Below, one piece after another: positions 46,910 to 57,949 of a stretch of 64,000 bases of DNA. The notes below the pieces were generated by a model that saw nothing but the letters and a program-made list of their open reading frames with translations, ran no database searches and was not told where the DNA came from. Positions within the stretch are counted from its first letter, which is position 1, and the number at the start of each line of letters is the position of its first letter. The position numbers and the translations under genes were made by a program. Origin of the DNA: Paeniglutamicibacter gangotriensis Lz1y (GTDB taxonomy: Bacteria; Actinomycetota; Actinomycetes; Actinomycetales; Micrococcaceae); assembly GCF_000348945.1 (NCBI RefSeq), contig NZ_AOCK01000003.1, positions 310,001-374,000 on the forward strand. Reading direction: 5' to 3'.

Positions 46910-47445
46910 GCACCCCCGCACCATTGGTAGGCCTAGTCATGGGCTCCGATTCGGACTGGCCGGTCATGAAGCTGGCGGCAGAGGCCCTCCGCGAATTTTC
47001 CATTCCGTTCGAGGCGGATGTGGTCTCCGCTCACCGCATGCCCGAAGACATGATCGCCTACGGTAAGGAAGCCCACACCCGCGGTATCCGGGTGATCATC
47101 GCCGGTGCCGGCGGTGCCGCCCACCTTCCGGGCATGCTCGCCTCCGTGACCCCGTTGCCGGTCATCGGCGTGCCGGTGCCGCTGAAGACCCTCGATGGCA
47201 TGGACTCGCTGCTCTCCATCGTCCAGATGCCCGCAGGCGTCCCCGTCGCCACCGTTTCCATCGGCGGAGCACGCAACGCCGGTCTGCTCGCCGTACGCAT
47301 GCTCGCCACCGGCACCGGCACCGATGACTTTGCCGCGCAGCTGCGCGAGCAGCTGATCACCTTTGCCGCAGACCTACGCCAAGTCGCCGCCGACAAGGGC
47401 GCCACCTTGCGGGCCGCGGTCGCCTCCGAAACCGCCGGCAGCTAG
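46906..47445 (+). CDS. purE: N5-carboxyaminoimidazole ribonucleotide mutase
   Basis: This 179-residue class I PurE rearranges N5-CAIR to CAIR. It has [46 protein letters not shown] and [13 protein letters not shown]-type motifs (here [13 protein letters not shown]). The ATG overlaps the purK stop. The LCP gene starts seven bases after its stop, so transcription probably continues into it. Confidence 0.97.
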   Translation: MSTPAPLVGLVMGSDSDWPVMKLAAEALREFSIPFEADVVSAHRMPEDMIAYGKEAHTRGIRVIIAGAGGAAHLPGMLASVTPLPVIGVPVPLKTLDGMDSLLSIVQMPAGVPVATVSIGGARNAGLLAVRMLATGTGTDDFAAQLREQLITFAADLRQVAADKGATLRAAVASETAGS

Positions 47446-47452
47446 GACCTCC

Positions 47453-49067
47453 ATGTCAGCACCCCGTCGCTCCCCCAAATCCTCGGACCTGCTTCCGGAC
47501 CCGACTTCGGCTCCGGCACCAGTGCGCACCCAAGCGTGCCTTGTTCCTGTTGTTGCTGACCACGTTTTTCCCCGGCAGCGCTCAATGGGTATCGGGGCGA
47601 CGCGCCCTGGGTGGGTTCGCCATGCGCATCACCATGACGTGCTGGGCCGTGTTGCTGGTGGGCTTGGCTCTGCTGCTGTTCAAACGCGACTGGTTGCTGG
47701 GTTTCTTCGCCCAAACCTGGGTCCAGCTAGGAGCCTCCGTGGTGTTGGTGGCCCTGGCCGCCGGTTGGTTGCTGATGTTCCTAAACACCTTGGCCATCAT
47801 CAGGCCCAAGTATCTGGCCCCCGGAGCCCGCATCGGGCTCACCGCGAGCCTCTTGGTACTGGCCGTGGCGATCACCGGGTCGATGGGTTATGGCGCCTTT
47901 GTGTTGAACAAGGGACGCGAGACCATCACCAACGTCTTCACCTCCGGCCCGGCTTTCAAGCCCGTCGAGGGACGCTACAACATCGCGGTGTTTGGTGCCG
48001 ACTCGGCTGGAAACCGTGATGGGGTGCGCACCGACTCGATGTCGTTGCTCTCCGTCGATGCCAAGACCGGCAAGTCGCTGTTGATCTCCATCCCCCGCAA
48101 TATGCAAAACGCCCAGTTCTCCGCCGATTCCCCGATGCGCGAGATCTACCCTGACGGCTACGACTGCGGCAACGAATGCCTCTTCAACGCCATCTACCGC
48201 GACGCCACCGACAACCACGCCGATCTGTATCCGGACGCGGAGAACCCCGGGGCGCAAGCCACCATGGACGCGATCGAGGGCACTACCGGGCTGAAGGTCC
48301 AGTCCTACGTCATGATCGATATGGGCGGTTTTGAAGGCTTCATCGACGCCATGGGTGGGGTCACCGTCGATTCGGGTGGCTGGGTCCCCTACAACGGCAA
48401 GGCCTGGCCCAATTCGTCGGTGAACACCCACTGGTTTGCTCCCGGCGTGCAGGAGTTCAACGGCAAGCATGCCCTCTGGTTCGCCCGTTCCCGCGACTTC
48501 ACCTCGGACTACCACCGCATCGCCCGCCAGCAGTGCCTGCAGCAGGCCATGATCTCCCAGTTCAATCCCAAGACCATCCTCACCCGGTTTACCTCTCTGA
48601 TGGATGCCGGCGAAGAGCTGGTGGAGACCGATATTCCGCAGCAGCAGCTTGGCTCCTTCTTGAACCTCGCCGACAAAGCCAGATCGACACCGTTTAAGCG
48701 ACTGACCTTGGGAGCGCCTGACTTTGGGTCGGCCTCCGACAAGTTCTCCACGTACCCCGATTTCGAGGTCATCCACACTCGTATCGACAGCCTGATCGCC
48801 GCGGAAGGCGAGTCCAAGAAATCCAAGAAGTCTGACAAGGACACCAAGAAGGCCGAGCCTTCCAAAACACCCAAGAGCACCACGCCCGAGGAACCCAAGC
48901 GCAACACCGAACCCGGCGAAATCGGTACGGCGCCTTCAGATGCGCCCACCGAGCAAAATGATGGTTCGCCACTGACCGAAAAGTACTTGGTCACTCTGGA
49001 ACAGATCGGCCGCACGGATCTGCTGGAAAAAATTGCCGCAAACAACAACGACTGTTCGGTGCCCTGA
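47453..49067 (+). pseudogene. LytR-CpsA-Psr (LCP) family gene with apparent +1 frameshift
   Basis: An ATG at 47453, just after purE, opens a natural LCP N-terminus (MSAPRRSPKSSDLLPD...APAPVRT). The continuation (KRALFLLLLTTFFPGS) lies in the next frame. Removing one C from ACCCAAG near 47528-47534 joins them. The downstream frame (from TTG 47541) holds two or three membrane helices, then the LCP domain (YNIAVFGADSAGNRDGVRTDS, SIPRNMQN, VMIDMGGFEGFIDAMGGV, WFARSRDFTSDYHR) and a Lys/Ser/Pro tail. LCP enzymes attach polymers to peptidoglycan. The break may be a sequencing error, a true mutation, or tolerated by the late TTG. Confidence 0.75.
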
Positions 49068-49104
49068 CCCGGGCACCAAACCCCCGCCAGCCCAAAGGAC
49101 AACG

Positions 49105-50358
49105 ATGTATCGCCTGACAAACACCATCCGTGATTATGCTTGGGGATCCACCGGCGCCATTGCCGGGCTTCTGGGAACCACTCCCGGTGGCGGCCCCGAG
49201 GCCGAGATGTGGCTCGGCGCCCACCCTTCTGCTCCTTCGCGCACCGAGTCAGCCGGTGATGGCAGCGATATGGGCTTAGACGAGCTGATCAATGCCGACC
49301 CCGTTTCCCTGCTGGGGCCCGAGGTCGCCGGTGCCCACGGCCGCCTGCCGTTTCTGATGAAGCTGCTGGCCGCCGAGCGGCCTTTGTCCATTCAGGTCCA
49401 CCCTTCGGCCGCACAAGCGGCTGCAGGATTCGAAGCCGAAAACGCTGCCGGGGTGCCGGCAGATTCCCCGAGCCGCAATTACCGGGACGGCTCCCACAAG
49501 CCGGAAATGATCTATGCCCTGACCGACTTCGCGGCATTGAGCGGATTCCGTGTCCCGGCGCAGAGCGCTGAACTGTTCGAAAAGCTTGCCACGGTGTTGG
49601 ATGCCGCCAACGCGAACACGTGCACGAAGATCGCTTCGCTGCTGGCCGACGCCGACGAGGCCACGGCGCTGAGCACCACGTGCGCCTACCTGCTAGGCGG
49701 GGATCCAGAAGTCACCGCATTGGTCTCCGCGGCCGTCGGCGCCCTCGAGACGCACCCTGAGCTGGGACAGCACCCGTCCCTGGCCGAGCTGCCCAGGATC
49801 AATCAGCACTACCCCGGGGATGCCGGGGTGTTGGTCTCGCTATTGCTGAACCTGGTGGTTCTGGAACCCGGGCAGGCGATCTACTTGGATGCCGGAAATG
49901 TGCACGCCTATTTGCGTGGACTGGGCGTGGAAGTCATGGCGAACTCCGATAATGTGTTGCGCGGCGGGCTGACACCCAAGCACATCGATGTCCCCGAGCT
50001 GCTTCGCATCACGCGTTTTGAGGCCTTGGGCGTTCCCCACCTCGAGGCCACCGAAACCATGTTTGGCCAGAGAATCTTCACACCGCCCTTTGCCGAGTTC
50101 CAGCTCCAGCACATCGAGCTGGCGGCATTCACCGATACTTCCGAGATGGGCGGCGGGGATGTTCCGGTGGCGGCCAATGGCCCGGTGATCGTGCTTTGCG
50201 TCGAGGGTGAGGTGCTCATCGATACCCCGCGCGGCGATGAACTGTTGCGCCGTGGTGAGTCGGTGTTCATCGGCGCCAACGAGGCCCCGGCCATGGCCCG
50301 TCGCAGTGCGAATGCCTCAGGTCAGGCATTCGCGGTGACACCGCAACCAGTGGAATAG
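49105..50358 (+). CDS. manA: Mannose-6-phosphate isomerase, class I
   Basis: This 417-residue cupin enzyme interconverts fructose-6-phosphate and mannose-6-phosphate, the entry to GDP-mannose. It has NTIRDYAWGS, AEMWLGAHPSAPS, LPFLMKLLAAERPLSIQVHP, the zinc-site YRDGSHKPEMIYAL and YLDAGNVHAYL. AGGA lies six bases before the ATG at 49105. It follows the LCP gene and supplies mannose for PMT and possibly the envelope glycosyltransferases. A perfect terminator follows. No phosphomannomutase lies in the window. Confidence 0.95.
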   Translation: MYRLTNTIRDYAWGSTGAIAGLLGTTPGGGPEAEMWLGAHPSAPSRTESAGDGSDMGLDELINADPVSLLGPEVAGAHGRLPFLMKLLAAERPLSIQVHPSAAQAAAGFEAENAAGVPADSPSRNYRDGSHKPEMIYALTDFAALSGFRVPAQSAELFEKLATVLDAANANTCTKIASLLADADEATALSTTCAYLLGGDPEVTALVSAAVGALETHPELGQHPSLAELPRINQHYPGDAGVLVSLLLNLVVLEPGQAIYLDAGNVHAYLRGLGVEVMANSDNVLRGGLTPKHIDVPELLRITRFEALGVPHLEATETMFGQRIFTPPFAEFQLQHIELAAFTDTSEMGGGDVPVAANGPVIVLCVEGEVLIDTPRGDELLRRGESVFIGANEAPAMARRSANASGQAFAVTPQPVE

Positions 50359-50372
50359 TCTCCCAGCAGGCA

Positions 50373-50418
50373 AGGTAAAAGGCCCGTCAGGAAGCGATTC
50401 CTGACGGGCCTTTTACCT
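50373..50418. terminator. Bidirectional intrinsic terminator between manA and glpX
   Basis: A perfect 21-bp stem with a GCGA tetraloop carries AAAA and TTTT at matching positions, so both strands end in a T-run. It separates convergent genes. Confidence 0.9.
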
Positions 50419-50446
50419 CGGGGCTGGAGTGCGTCCGAACTAGTGT

Positions 50447-51469
50447 TTAGCGTGTGTACGCTTCCCACTTGTCGGACTGGTGCTCGCCCTCGACAAAGCG
50501 GATGGTGCCGGACTTCGAACGCATCACGATCGACTGGGTGTGGATGCGGTTGTTTTTGTACCGCACGCCGCGCAGCAGGTCGCCGTCGGTGATACCCGTT
50601 GCGGAGAAGTAGCAGTTGTCGCTGGTGACAAGATCATTGGTCGTCAGCACGCGGTCCAGGTCATGACCGGCGTCGATGGCCTTCTGCTTTTCGTCGTCAT
50701 CGGTGGGCCACAAACGGCCCTGGATGACTCCACCCAGCGACTTGATGGCACACGCGGTGACGATGCCTTCGGGGGTGCCGCCGATACCCATTAGCGCGTC
50801 CACTCCGGTGCCCTCGCGGGTCGCGGCAATGGCACCGGCAACGTCGCCGTCCATGATGAATTTGGTGCGCGCACCGGCGGCACGAATTTCATCGACCAGT
50901 CCGGCGTGGCGCGGACGATCAAGGATGCACACGGTGATCTGGCTCATCTTCTTGCCCTTGGCCTTGGCAATCAAGTGCAGGTTCTGCTTAACCGGCAGGC
51001 GCAGGTCAACCAGGTCGGCGGCTTCGGGACCGGTAACCAGCTTTTCCATGTAGAACACCGCAGAGGGGTCGAACATGGATCCGCGGTCGGCTACGGCCAG
51101 TACAGAGAGCGCATTGTTGATGCCCAACGCGGCCAGTCGGGTACCGTCGATGGGATCCACGGCCACGTCGCACTCGGCGCCGGATCCGTCGCCCACATGT
51201 TCGCCGTTGAACAACATGGGTGCTTCGTCTTTTTCGCCTTCGCCAATGACAACTACGCCATTAAAGGAAACGGTGGAGAGCAGCGAACGCATGGCATCGA
51301 CAGCCGCGCCATCGGCGGTGTTCTTGTCGCCGAATCCAACCCAGGGGCTCGAGGCGATGGCGGCGGCTTCGGTCGCGCGCACCAGCTCGAGGGCCAGGTT
51401 GCGGTCCGGTTCGGCGTCGCCGACTGAAAGTCGTGGGGACAGGTGGGCAAAATTCGTGGCTTCAGTCAC
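50447..51469 (-). CDS. glpX: Class II fructose-1,6-bisphosphatase
   Basis: This 340-residue GlpX-type enzyme dephosphorylates fructose-1,6-bisphosphate in gluconeogenesis and is the main such enzyme in Actinobacteria. Motifs are [31 protein letters not shown], the metal-binding [19 protein letters not shown] and GRLWP. The GTG at 51469 has GAGGAA four bases ahead; the frame to 51517 lacks a start signal. It sits beside DUF4245 and fumC, a set also near each other in mycobacteria. Confidence 0.95.
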   Translation of the reverse strand: MTEATNFAHLSPRLSVGDAEPDRNLALELVRATEAAAIASSPWVGFGDKNTADGAAVDAMRSLLSTVSFNGVVVIGEGEKDEAPMLFNGEHVGDGSGAECDVAVDPIDGTRLAALGINNALSVLAVADRGSMFDPSAVFYMEKLVTGPEAADLVDLRLPVKQNLHLIAKAKGKKMSQITVCILDRPRHAGLVDEIRAAGARTKFIMDGDVAGAIAATREGTGVDALMGIGGTPEGIVTACAIKSLGGVIQGRLWPTDDDEKQKAIDAGHDLDRVLTTNDLVTSDNCYFSATGITDGDLLRGVRYKNNRIHTQSIVMRSKSGTIRFVEGEHQSDKWEAYTR

Positions 51470-51639
51470 GGTCTTCCTCGTCGTTGAGATCTGTTCGTTT
51501 GCCGGGGGCCAACACATCCCATCATATCTCCCGACATCAAATACGCCCTTTCGGCTTCCCGCGCATGACGAGGCGCCCGCGAGCCGGCGGCGCCACGGGC
51601 GGTGAGGGTGCCCGTTTAGATTCTGCGCGGACTATGGGC

Positions 51640-51645
51640 GAGAAT
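51640..51645 (+). promoter_or_regulatory. -10 element GAGAAT of the leaderless DUF4245 gene
   Basis: Six bases separate the hexamer from GTG at 51652. It fits NANNNT less well than its neighbours. Confidence 0.45.
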
Positions 51646-51651
51646 GGTGGG

Positions 51652-52311
51652 GTGAATGAACGCCCCGAAGGACCCGTCGTGCCCGCCAGCAGCCCCGATT
51701 CTCATCGGAGTCCGCTGTCCGCCGAGAGTGCCGAGCCCCTGAACGACTCCAGTCAGGTGTCGGAAGAGCAAGTCACCCCGGTCTTGACCCCTTCCCAGGC
51801 CAAGCGCGCCAATCAAACGCTCAAGGGCATGATCATCTCGGTGCTGCTCACCGTGGCGGTGGCCGTGCCGGTGATCCTGATCAACCCACCCAACAAGGCC
51901 GAGACTTACCGTGACCCGGTCGATCTGGTCCAGGTCGCTTCCCAGGCGGCTACCGATGCCGAGTTCACCCCTTGGGCACCTGAACTGCCCGAAGGCGACT
52001 ACGTGAATTTCGCGCGTTGGATCACCAAGAACGTCGACGGGATCAAATACTGGGAATTCGGCGTCGTCACGGCTGACGACAAGTTCGTCTATGTCCGCCA
52101 AAGCGCGGAATCCAACCCGTCATGGTTGGCCGCGGTCACCGAGAACGCGGCCCCGGCCGGCAGCCACTCGGTCGATGGAACCGCATGGGAACTACGCGAA
52201 CGGGAGAAGAACCAGGTCCTGATCGGCACTCGGGGGGACTCCACCGTGGTACTCAGCAGCGATAGCGGCATCGAAGCCCTCGATGAGCTCGCCCGGTTGG
52301 CCCAGCGCTAA
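51652..52311 (+). CDS. DUF4245 membrane protein
   Basis: This 219-residue protein has a Ser/Pro/Glu-rich head (about 1-50), one membrane helix (about 59-78: MIISVLLTVAVAVPVILI) and an extracytoplasmic DUF4245 domain with FTPWAPELPEGDYVNFARW, YWEFGVV and DGTAWELRERE. The family is actinobacterial and uncharacterised. GTG at 51652 is chosen from the leaderless signal; ATG at 51634 is an alternative. It diverges from glpX. Confidence 0.82.
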   Translation: MNERPEGPVVPASSPDSHRSPLSAESAEPLNDSSQVSEEQVTPVLTPSQAKRANQTLKGMIISVLLTVAVAVPVILINPPNKAETYRDPVDLVQVASQAATDAEFTPWAPELPEGDYVNFARWITKNVDGIKYWEFGVVTADDKFVYVRQSAESNPSWLAAVTENAAPAGSHSVDGTAWELREREKNQVLIGTRGDSTVVLSSDSGIEALDELARLAQR

Positions 52312-52357
52312 AACCCCACCGACAGATCCCCACGGAAAGGCTCCCGATCCAGGACCG

Positions 52358-52384
52358 TTGAGATCTTTGAGATCTTTGAGATCT
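52358..52384 (+). repeat. Three tandem copies of TTGAGATCT
   Basis: A 9-bp unit is repeated three times without error and runs into TTGACA, between DUF4245 and the carbonic anhydrase gene. A transcript would contain repeated GAUC-rich segments. Confidence 0.8.
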
Positions 52385-52486
52385 TTGACACACCCTGCCT
52401 CTCTGGCGCGCCGTAGACCGCTTCACACCGGCGGGGCAGATGACTGGATGATGTGCGGGCATGCACGTTGTGGCACCTCGGACGTC

Positions 52487-52492
52487 TATGCT
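52487..52492 (+). promoter_or_regulatory. -10 element TATGCT of leaderless carbonic anhydrase gene
   Basis: Seven bases (GAAAACC) separate the hexamer from ATG at 52500. Confidence 0.65.
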
Positions 52493-52499
52493 GAAAACC

Positions 52500-53138
52500 A
52501 TGAGTGAATCCGAGGTTGCAGTCCCCCACGTGCCCATGACTCCCGCACAAGCCTGGCGAAAATTGCGTGAAGGCAATGTCCGTTTCGTGGCGGGTCAGAC
52601 AGACCACCCGAACCAGGACGCCTTGCGACGCCAGTTCCTCATCGATAAACAGCACCCATTCGCCGTGATCTTCGGCTGCTCCGATTCCCGCCTCGCTGCG
52701 GAAATCATCTTCGACCTCGGACTGGGCGATGTCTTTGTGGTGCGCACCGCCGGGCATGTCATCGACCCCGCATCGTTGGGCTCCTTGGAATATGCCGTGG
52801 ACCTGCTTGATGTGCCGCTGGTCGTGGTGTTGGGCCATGACTCCTGCGGCGCTGTCACCGCTGCCATCGAGGCCGTGGAAAGCGCCCAGATGCCCCCGGG
52901 CTTCATTCGCGATCTGGTTGAGCGCATCACCCCCTCGGTGATCACCGCACGCCGCAACGGCGTCATGGATGTCGATGGCACCGTGGTCGAGCACGTGCAG
53001 CAGACCACCGAACGACTGGTGGATCGTTCCCCGATCATTTCCAAGGCCGTCGAGGAGGGCCGCACCGCGGTCATCGGCGTGACCTACCACCTGGCCGAGG
53101 GCAAGGCGGAAATGGTTTCGGGTTTCGGCGTGCTTTAG
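52500..53138 (+). CDS. Beta-class carbonic anhydrase
   Basis: This 212-residue enzyme hydrates CO2 to bicarbonate. Zinc ligands and partners are Cys60 and Asp62 (GCSDSR), His113 and Cys116 (GHDSC). RTAGHVIDP and LGSLEYAV complete the family pattern. No signal peptide is present, so it is cytosolic. The leaderless ATG at 52500 places the start where family homology begins. Bicarbonate made here is used by PurK, though the link is only general. It stands as a single gene between DUF4245 and fumC. Confidence 0.93.
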   Translation: MSESEVAVPHVPMTPAQAWRKLREGNVRFVAGQTDHPNQDALRRQFLIDKQHPFAVIFGCSDSRLAAEIIFDLGLGDVFVVRTAGHVIDPASLGSLEYAVDLLDVPLVVVLGHDSCGAVTAAIEAVESAQMPPGFIRDLVERITPSVITARRNGVMDVDGTVVEHVQQTTERLVDRSPIISKAVEEGRTAVIGVTYHLAEGKAEMVSGFGVL

Positions 53139-53291
53139 GCGCTTACTCCCATTCGAACAGGCAGGATCCCGGACGGGGTCCTGCCGTTTGTTTTCCCCGG
53201 GCGCGAGGCAAACTTGTACGTCATTTATTCCCGTGTTCGCCAACGGGCCGAAGTGTGCCCGCCACCACTGCCGAAGCAGGTGCTTCGGGCG

Positions 53292-53297
53292 TACCGT
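53292..53297 (+). promoter_or_regulatory. -10 element TACCGT of leaderless fumC
   Basis: Seven bases (GGGTGAC) separate the hexamer from ATG at 53305. Confidence 0.55.
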
Positions 53298-53304
53298 GGG
53301 TGAC

Positions 53305-54717
53305 ATGGACACTTCTGCTGATTTCCGCATTGAACACGACACCATGGGTGAGATCAGGGTTCCGGCTGCAGCCCTGTACCGCGCGCAGACCCAACGCGCC
53401 GTGGAGAATTTCCCCATCTCCGGCAAGACGCTGGAGACCGCACACATCCGGGCACTGGCCCAGGTCAAACGTGCCGCGGCCATCGCCAACGAGCAGCTGG
53501 GCGTCCTAGACGCCGAACGCTCCTCGGCCATCGTCTCGGCGGCCGAGCTGGTCGCCTCCGGCGCACACGATGACCAGTTCCCCATCGATATCTTCCAGAC
53601 CGGCTCGGGAACCTCGAGCAATATGAACATGAACGAGGTACTGGCCGAGCTGGCCACCCGTGCGCTCACGGATGCCGGCTCGACCACCGTGGTCCACCCC
53701 AACGACCACGTCAACGCGTCCCAGTCCTCCAACGACGTGTTCCCCACCTCGGTACACGTCGCGGCGACCGCAGGGCTACTGCAGGACGTCATCCCGGGCC
53801 TCGAAGTTCTGGCCGTCTCGCTGGAGGCCAAGTCCACCGAGTTCAAGGATGTGGTGAAGTCGGGCCGCACCCACCTGATGGATGCCACCCCGGTGACCCT
53901 GGGCCAGGAGTTCGGCGGCTACGCCGCCCAGATGCGCTACGGCATCGAGCGGATCATGGCCTCGCTGCCACGAGTTGCCGAGGTGCCGCTGGGCGGCACG
54001 GCGGTGGGCACAGGCATCAACACCCCCGAGGGCTTCCCGGCACGCGTCATCGAACTGCTCGCGGCCGACACCGAGCTACCGCTGACCGAGGCCCGCAACC
54101 ACTTCGAGGCCCAAGCCAACCGCGACGGACTCATCGAGGCCTCTGCCCAACTGCGCAATATCGCGATCTCGCTGATGAAGATCAACAACGACCTGCGGTG
54201 GATGGGCTCGGGACCCAATACCGGCCTGGGAGAGATTTCCATCCCGGATCTGCAGCCGGGATCCTCGATTATGCCCGGCAAGGTCAACCCGGTGATCTCC
54301 GAGGCCGCGATCATGGTCGCGGCCCAGGTGATCGGCAACGACACCGCGATCGCTTGGTCGGGGACCAACGGGGCGTTCGAATTGAACGTGGGCATCCCGG
54401 TGATGGCCTCGAACCTGCTCGAGTCCATCCGCCTGCTGGGAAACACCAGCCGGGTCATGGCCGAGAAAATGGTCGACGGGATCACCGCCAACGTTGAGCG
54501 CGCCCGCTTCCTGGCCGAGGCCTCCCCCTCGATCGTCACCCCATTGAACAAGCTCATCGGTTACGAGAACGCCGCGAAGATCGCCAAGAAGGCCATCGCG
54601 GAACAGCTCACGGTGCGCGAGGCCACGGTGGCCCTGGGCTTTGTTCAGCGCGGCGAGCTGACCGAGGCCCAGCTTGACGAGCTGCTCGATGTCACCACGA
54701 TGACCGGGCAACACTAA
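53305..54717 (+). CDS. fumC: Fumarate hydratase, class II
   Basis: This 470-residue oxygen-stable fumarase converts fumarate to malate in the TCA cycle. It shows [14 protein letters not shown], the substrate motifs [18 protein letters not shown] and [17 protein letters not shown], and the superfamily signature [11 protein letters not shown] with the catalytic serine loop. The ATG at 53305 is taken from the leaderless signal; the frame to 53188 has no support. A strong terminator follows. Confidence 0.96.
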   Translation: MDTSADFRIEHDTMGEIRVPAAALYRAQTQRAVENFPISGKTLETAHIRALAQVKRAAAIANEQLGVLDAERSSAIVSAAELVASGAHDDQFPIDIFQTGSGTSSNMNMNEVLAELATRALTDAGSTTVVHPNDHVNASQSSNDVFPTSVHVAATAGLLQDVIPGLEVLAVSLEAKSTEFKDVVKSGRTHLMDATPVTLGQEFGGYAAQMRYGIERIMASLPRVAEVPLGGTAVGTGINTPEGFPARVIELLAADTELPLTEARNHFEAQANRDGLIEASAQLRNIAISLMKINNDLRWMGSGPNTGLGEISIPDLQPGSSIMPGKVNPVISEAAIMVAAQVIGNDTAIAWSGTNGAFELNVGIPVMASNLLESIRLLGNTSRVMAEKMVDGITANVERARFLAEASPSIVTPLNKLIGYENAAKIAKKAIAEQLTVREATVALGFVQRGELTEAQLDELLDVTTMTGQH

Positions 54718-54744
54718 GGCGCCAAGAGGTCGCGGCAGCACATG

Positions 54745-54787
54745 GTGGCCCGTGGCCCGGAGGGTTTCCTTCCGGGCCACGGGCCAC
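54745..54787 (+). terminator. Intrinsic terminator of fumC
   Basis: GTGGCCCGTGGCCCGGA pairs with TCCGGGCCACGGGCCAC around a 9-nt loop, followed by TTTT. Confidence 0.9.
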
Positions 54788-54857
54788 TTTTATGCGCCGT
54801 GGAATCAGGGATTCTGGATCGCGCGGAAGACAACACGGTGAGCCTAACCACAAAAGG

Positions 54858-54908
54858 TTGCACTGTGGGAGTCAGAGTGCAAAACTGCACTTATGGAAAA
54901 TAGTGCAA
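54858..54908 (+). promoter_or_regulatory. Promoter and multi-half-site operator of the TetR gene
   Basis: A promoter TTGCAC (54858-54863), 17 bases, AAAACT (54881-54886) ends six bases before ATG at 54893. Half-sites TTGCACT (54858), AGTGCAA (54876), TGCACT (54886) and AGTGCAA (54902) surround and overlap it. AGTGCA-AAAC-TGCACT is a perfect inverted repeat. The layout suits autorepression by the encoded TetR protein. Confidence 0.7.
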
Positions 54909-55567
54909 CAGATGGCTCGGGCTGCGCCGGAACCCGGCAGACGCTGGGCACCCGCATGCAAAAAACCCGGCTGTCACTGACCCGGCACGCGCGCGAGTTG
55001 ACGGCCGAACACGGCTTTTCCGGGTTCACCGTCGAGGAACTCTGTGCTCGGGTGGGGATTTCTAGACGCACGTTCTTCAACTATTTCCCCACCAAACTCG
55101 ACGCGGTCTTCGGCCATGCCGACGACGGGTTGCCCGCTGGTGCACTAGAACGCTTCATGGAAGCCCGGCCCGCCGGGACCACCGGAATCTCCCCCACCTT
55201 GCTGGGAGATCTGGTGACCCTGGTCCTGGAGCAGCTGAGCGTGGATGATGCCGAGATCCGCGGCGCCCACGGTTTCTTCGGCATCCTGCACAAGGAACCT
55301 GAACTGCTTGAACGCATGATGAAGATCGGCCCGGAACGCCAGGCCGAATTCACCGCCATGGTGGCCAAGCGCGAGGGCGTGGCCCAGGACCACAGCGGCA
55401 TCGCCCTGCTGCTGCACACCCTGCAATTCGCCGGGATCCGCGCCATCGAACGCTATTTGGAATCTCCCGAGGGCCCCACGCTGGCCGAGGAATTCCTGCA
55501 CGTCATGTCCCAGGCCCGGGAGCTCTTTGCCCAGGACCTGCACCACGACACCGAGCACACCGCCTAA
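54893..55567 (+). CDS. TetR-family repressor of the adjacent efflux gene
   Basis: This 224-residue TetR regulator has a classical N-terminal DNA-binding domain after a 20-residue lead: LTRHARELTAEHGFSGFTVEELCARVGISRRTFFNYFPTKLDAVF (about 30-75). The C-terminal ligand domain is family-typical. The ATG at 54893 lacks a ribosome-binding site and lies inside the operator cluster. The MFS transporter gene begins 57 bases after the stop and is probably cotranscribed, so ligand binding would release both. Confidence 0.9.
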   Translation: MENSATDGSGCAGTRQTLGTRMQKTRLSLTRHARELTAEHGFSGFTVEELCARVGISRRTFFNYFPTKLDAVFGHADDGLPAGALERFMEARPAGTTGISPTLLGDLVTLVLEQLSVDDAEIRGAHGFFGILHKEPELLERMMKIGPERQAEFTAMVAKREGVAQDHSGIALLLHTLQFAGIRAIERYLESPEGPTLAEEFLHVMSQARELFAQDLHHDTEHTA

Positions 55568-55596
55568 CGGCGGCCCCCGCACGCCACCACCCCTGA

Positions 55597-57306
<1,710 letters not shown>

Positions 57307-57338
57307 ACCCAGGGCAACAGCCAGCGTGGCCTAGCAAT

Positions 57339-57386
57339 GCCGGTTTCCCCCTTTTTCGCAGATGCGAGATAAGGGGGAAACCGGCA
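57339..57386. terminator. Intrinsic terminator between converging MFS and NUDIX genes
   Basis: TGCCGGTTTCCCCCTT pairs with AAGGGGGAAACCGGCA; a further stem TCGCA/TGCGA lies in the loop and CTTTTTT follows on the plus strand. Confidence 0.9.
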
Positions 57387-57441
57387 CTTTTTTGCGCTCA
57401 GGTAATCGGGTATCAGGTCTCGGGTGCCGGCCCACCGCGTG

Positions 57442-57912
57442 CTACTCGGTGAGGAAGTGCCCCTCGTTTCGGGGCCCGCGCGTCCAGTCGATGGCGCGCT
57501 GGTGCTTGGGCGGCAGCGCCGGGGTCGCATCCACCGGGAACCAGGCAACCTCGAGGTTCTCATCGTCGTTGACCTTCGCGTCCCCACTGAGATATTCCGC
57601 GGCCATGATGATGTCCAGGTACTGCGCCCGGTCCCCGTTGGGGTAAAGCGCCTCGTCAGTGGTTGCCACCCCGACCAGCCGGGTGATGGTGCAACGCACT
57701 GCCGTTTCCTCCAGCACCTCGCGTACCGCGGCAATGGCCGGTTCCTCCCCGGGCTCCAGGATGCCGGCAGGCAGCGTCCAGCGCCCGTTGTCGGCCCGGC
57801 GCACCAGCAACACCCGGTTGCGGTGGATCACCACGACCTTGACCCCGGGCAGCCACAACGGGTCATGGCCAATCTTTTCGCGCATCTCTACGATGAATTC
57901 GGGTGTTGGCAT
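57442..57912 (-). CDS. NUDIX hydrolase
   Basis: This 156-residue NUDIX pyrophosphohydrolase has a box matching GX5EX7REVXEE with the final Gly replaced by Ala (about 58-80; GILEPGEE...REVLEETA). A polar lead MPTPEFIVEMREKIGHDP and GRWTLPAG precede it. Similar actinobacterial proteins hydrolyse nucleoside diphosphate derivatives, but the substrate here is unknown. ATG at 57912 is preferred because the frame to 58002 overlaps the prepilin peptidase gene. It follows that gene by 37 bases. Confidence 0.88.
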   Translation of the reverse strand: MPTPEFIVEMREKIGHDPLWLPGVKVVVIHRNRVLLVRRADNGRWTLPAGILEPGEEPAIAAVREVLEETAVRCTITRLVGVATTDEALYPNGDRAQYLDIIMAAEYLSGDAKVNDDENLEVAWFPVDATPALPPKHQRAIDWTRGPRNEGHFLTE

Positions 57913-57949
57913 GGGCGCTGAGGCCTTTCTTCTGGAGCTGCAGTGGTGC

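Noticed and set aside
52308-53888. A 526-codon minus-strand frame across carbonic anhydrase and fumC
   Set aside because: It runs opposite two highly conserved genes and through the intergenic repeat; the product has no recognisable features.
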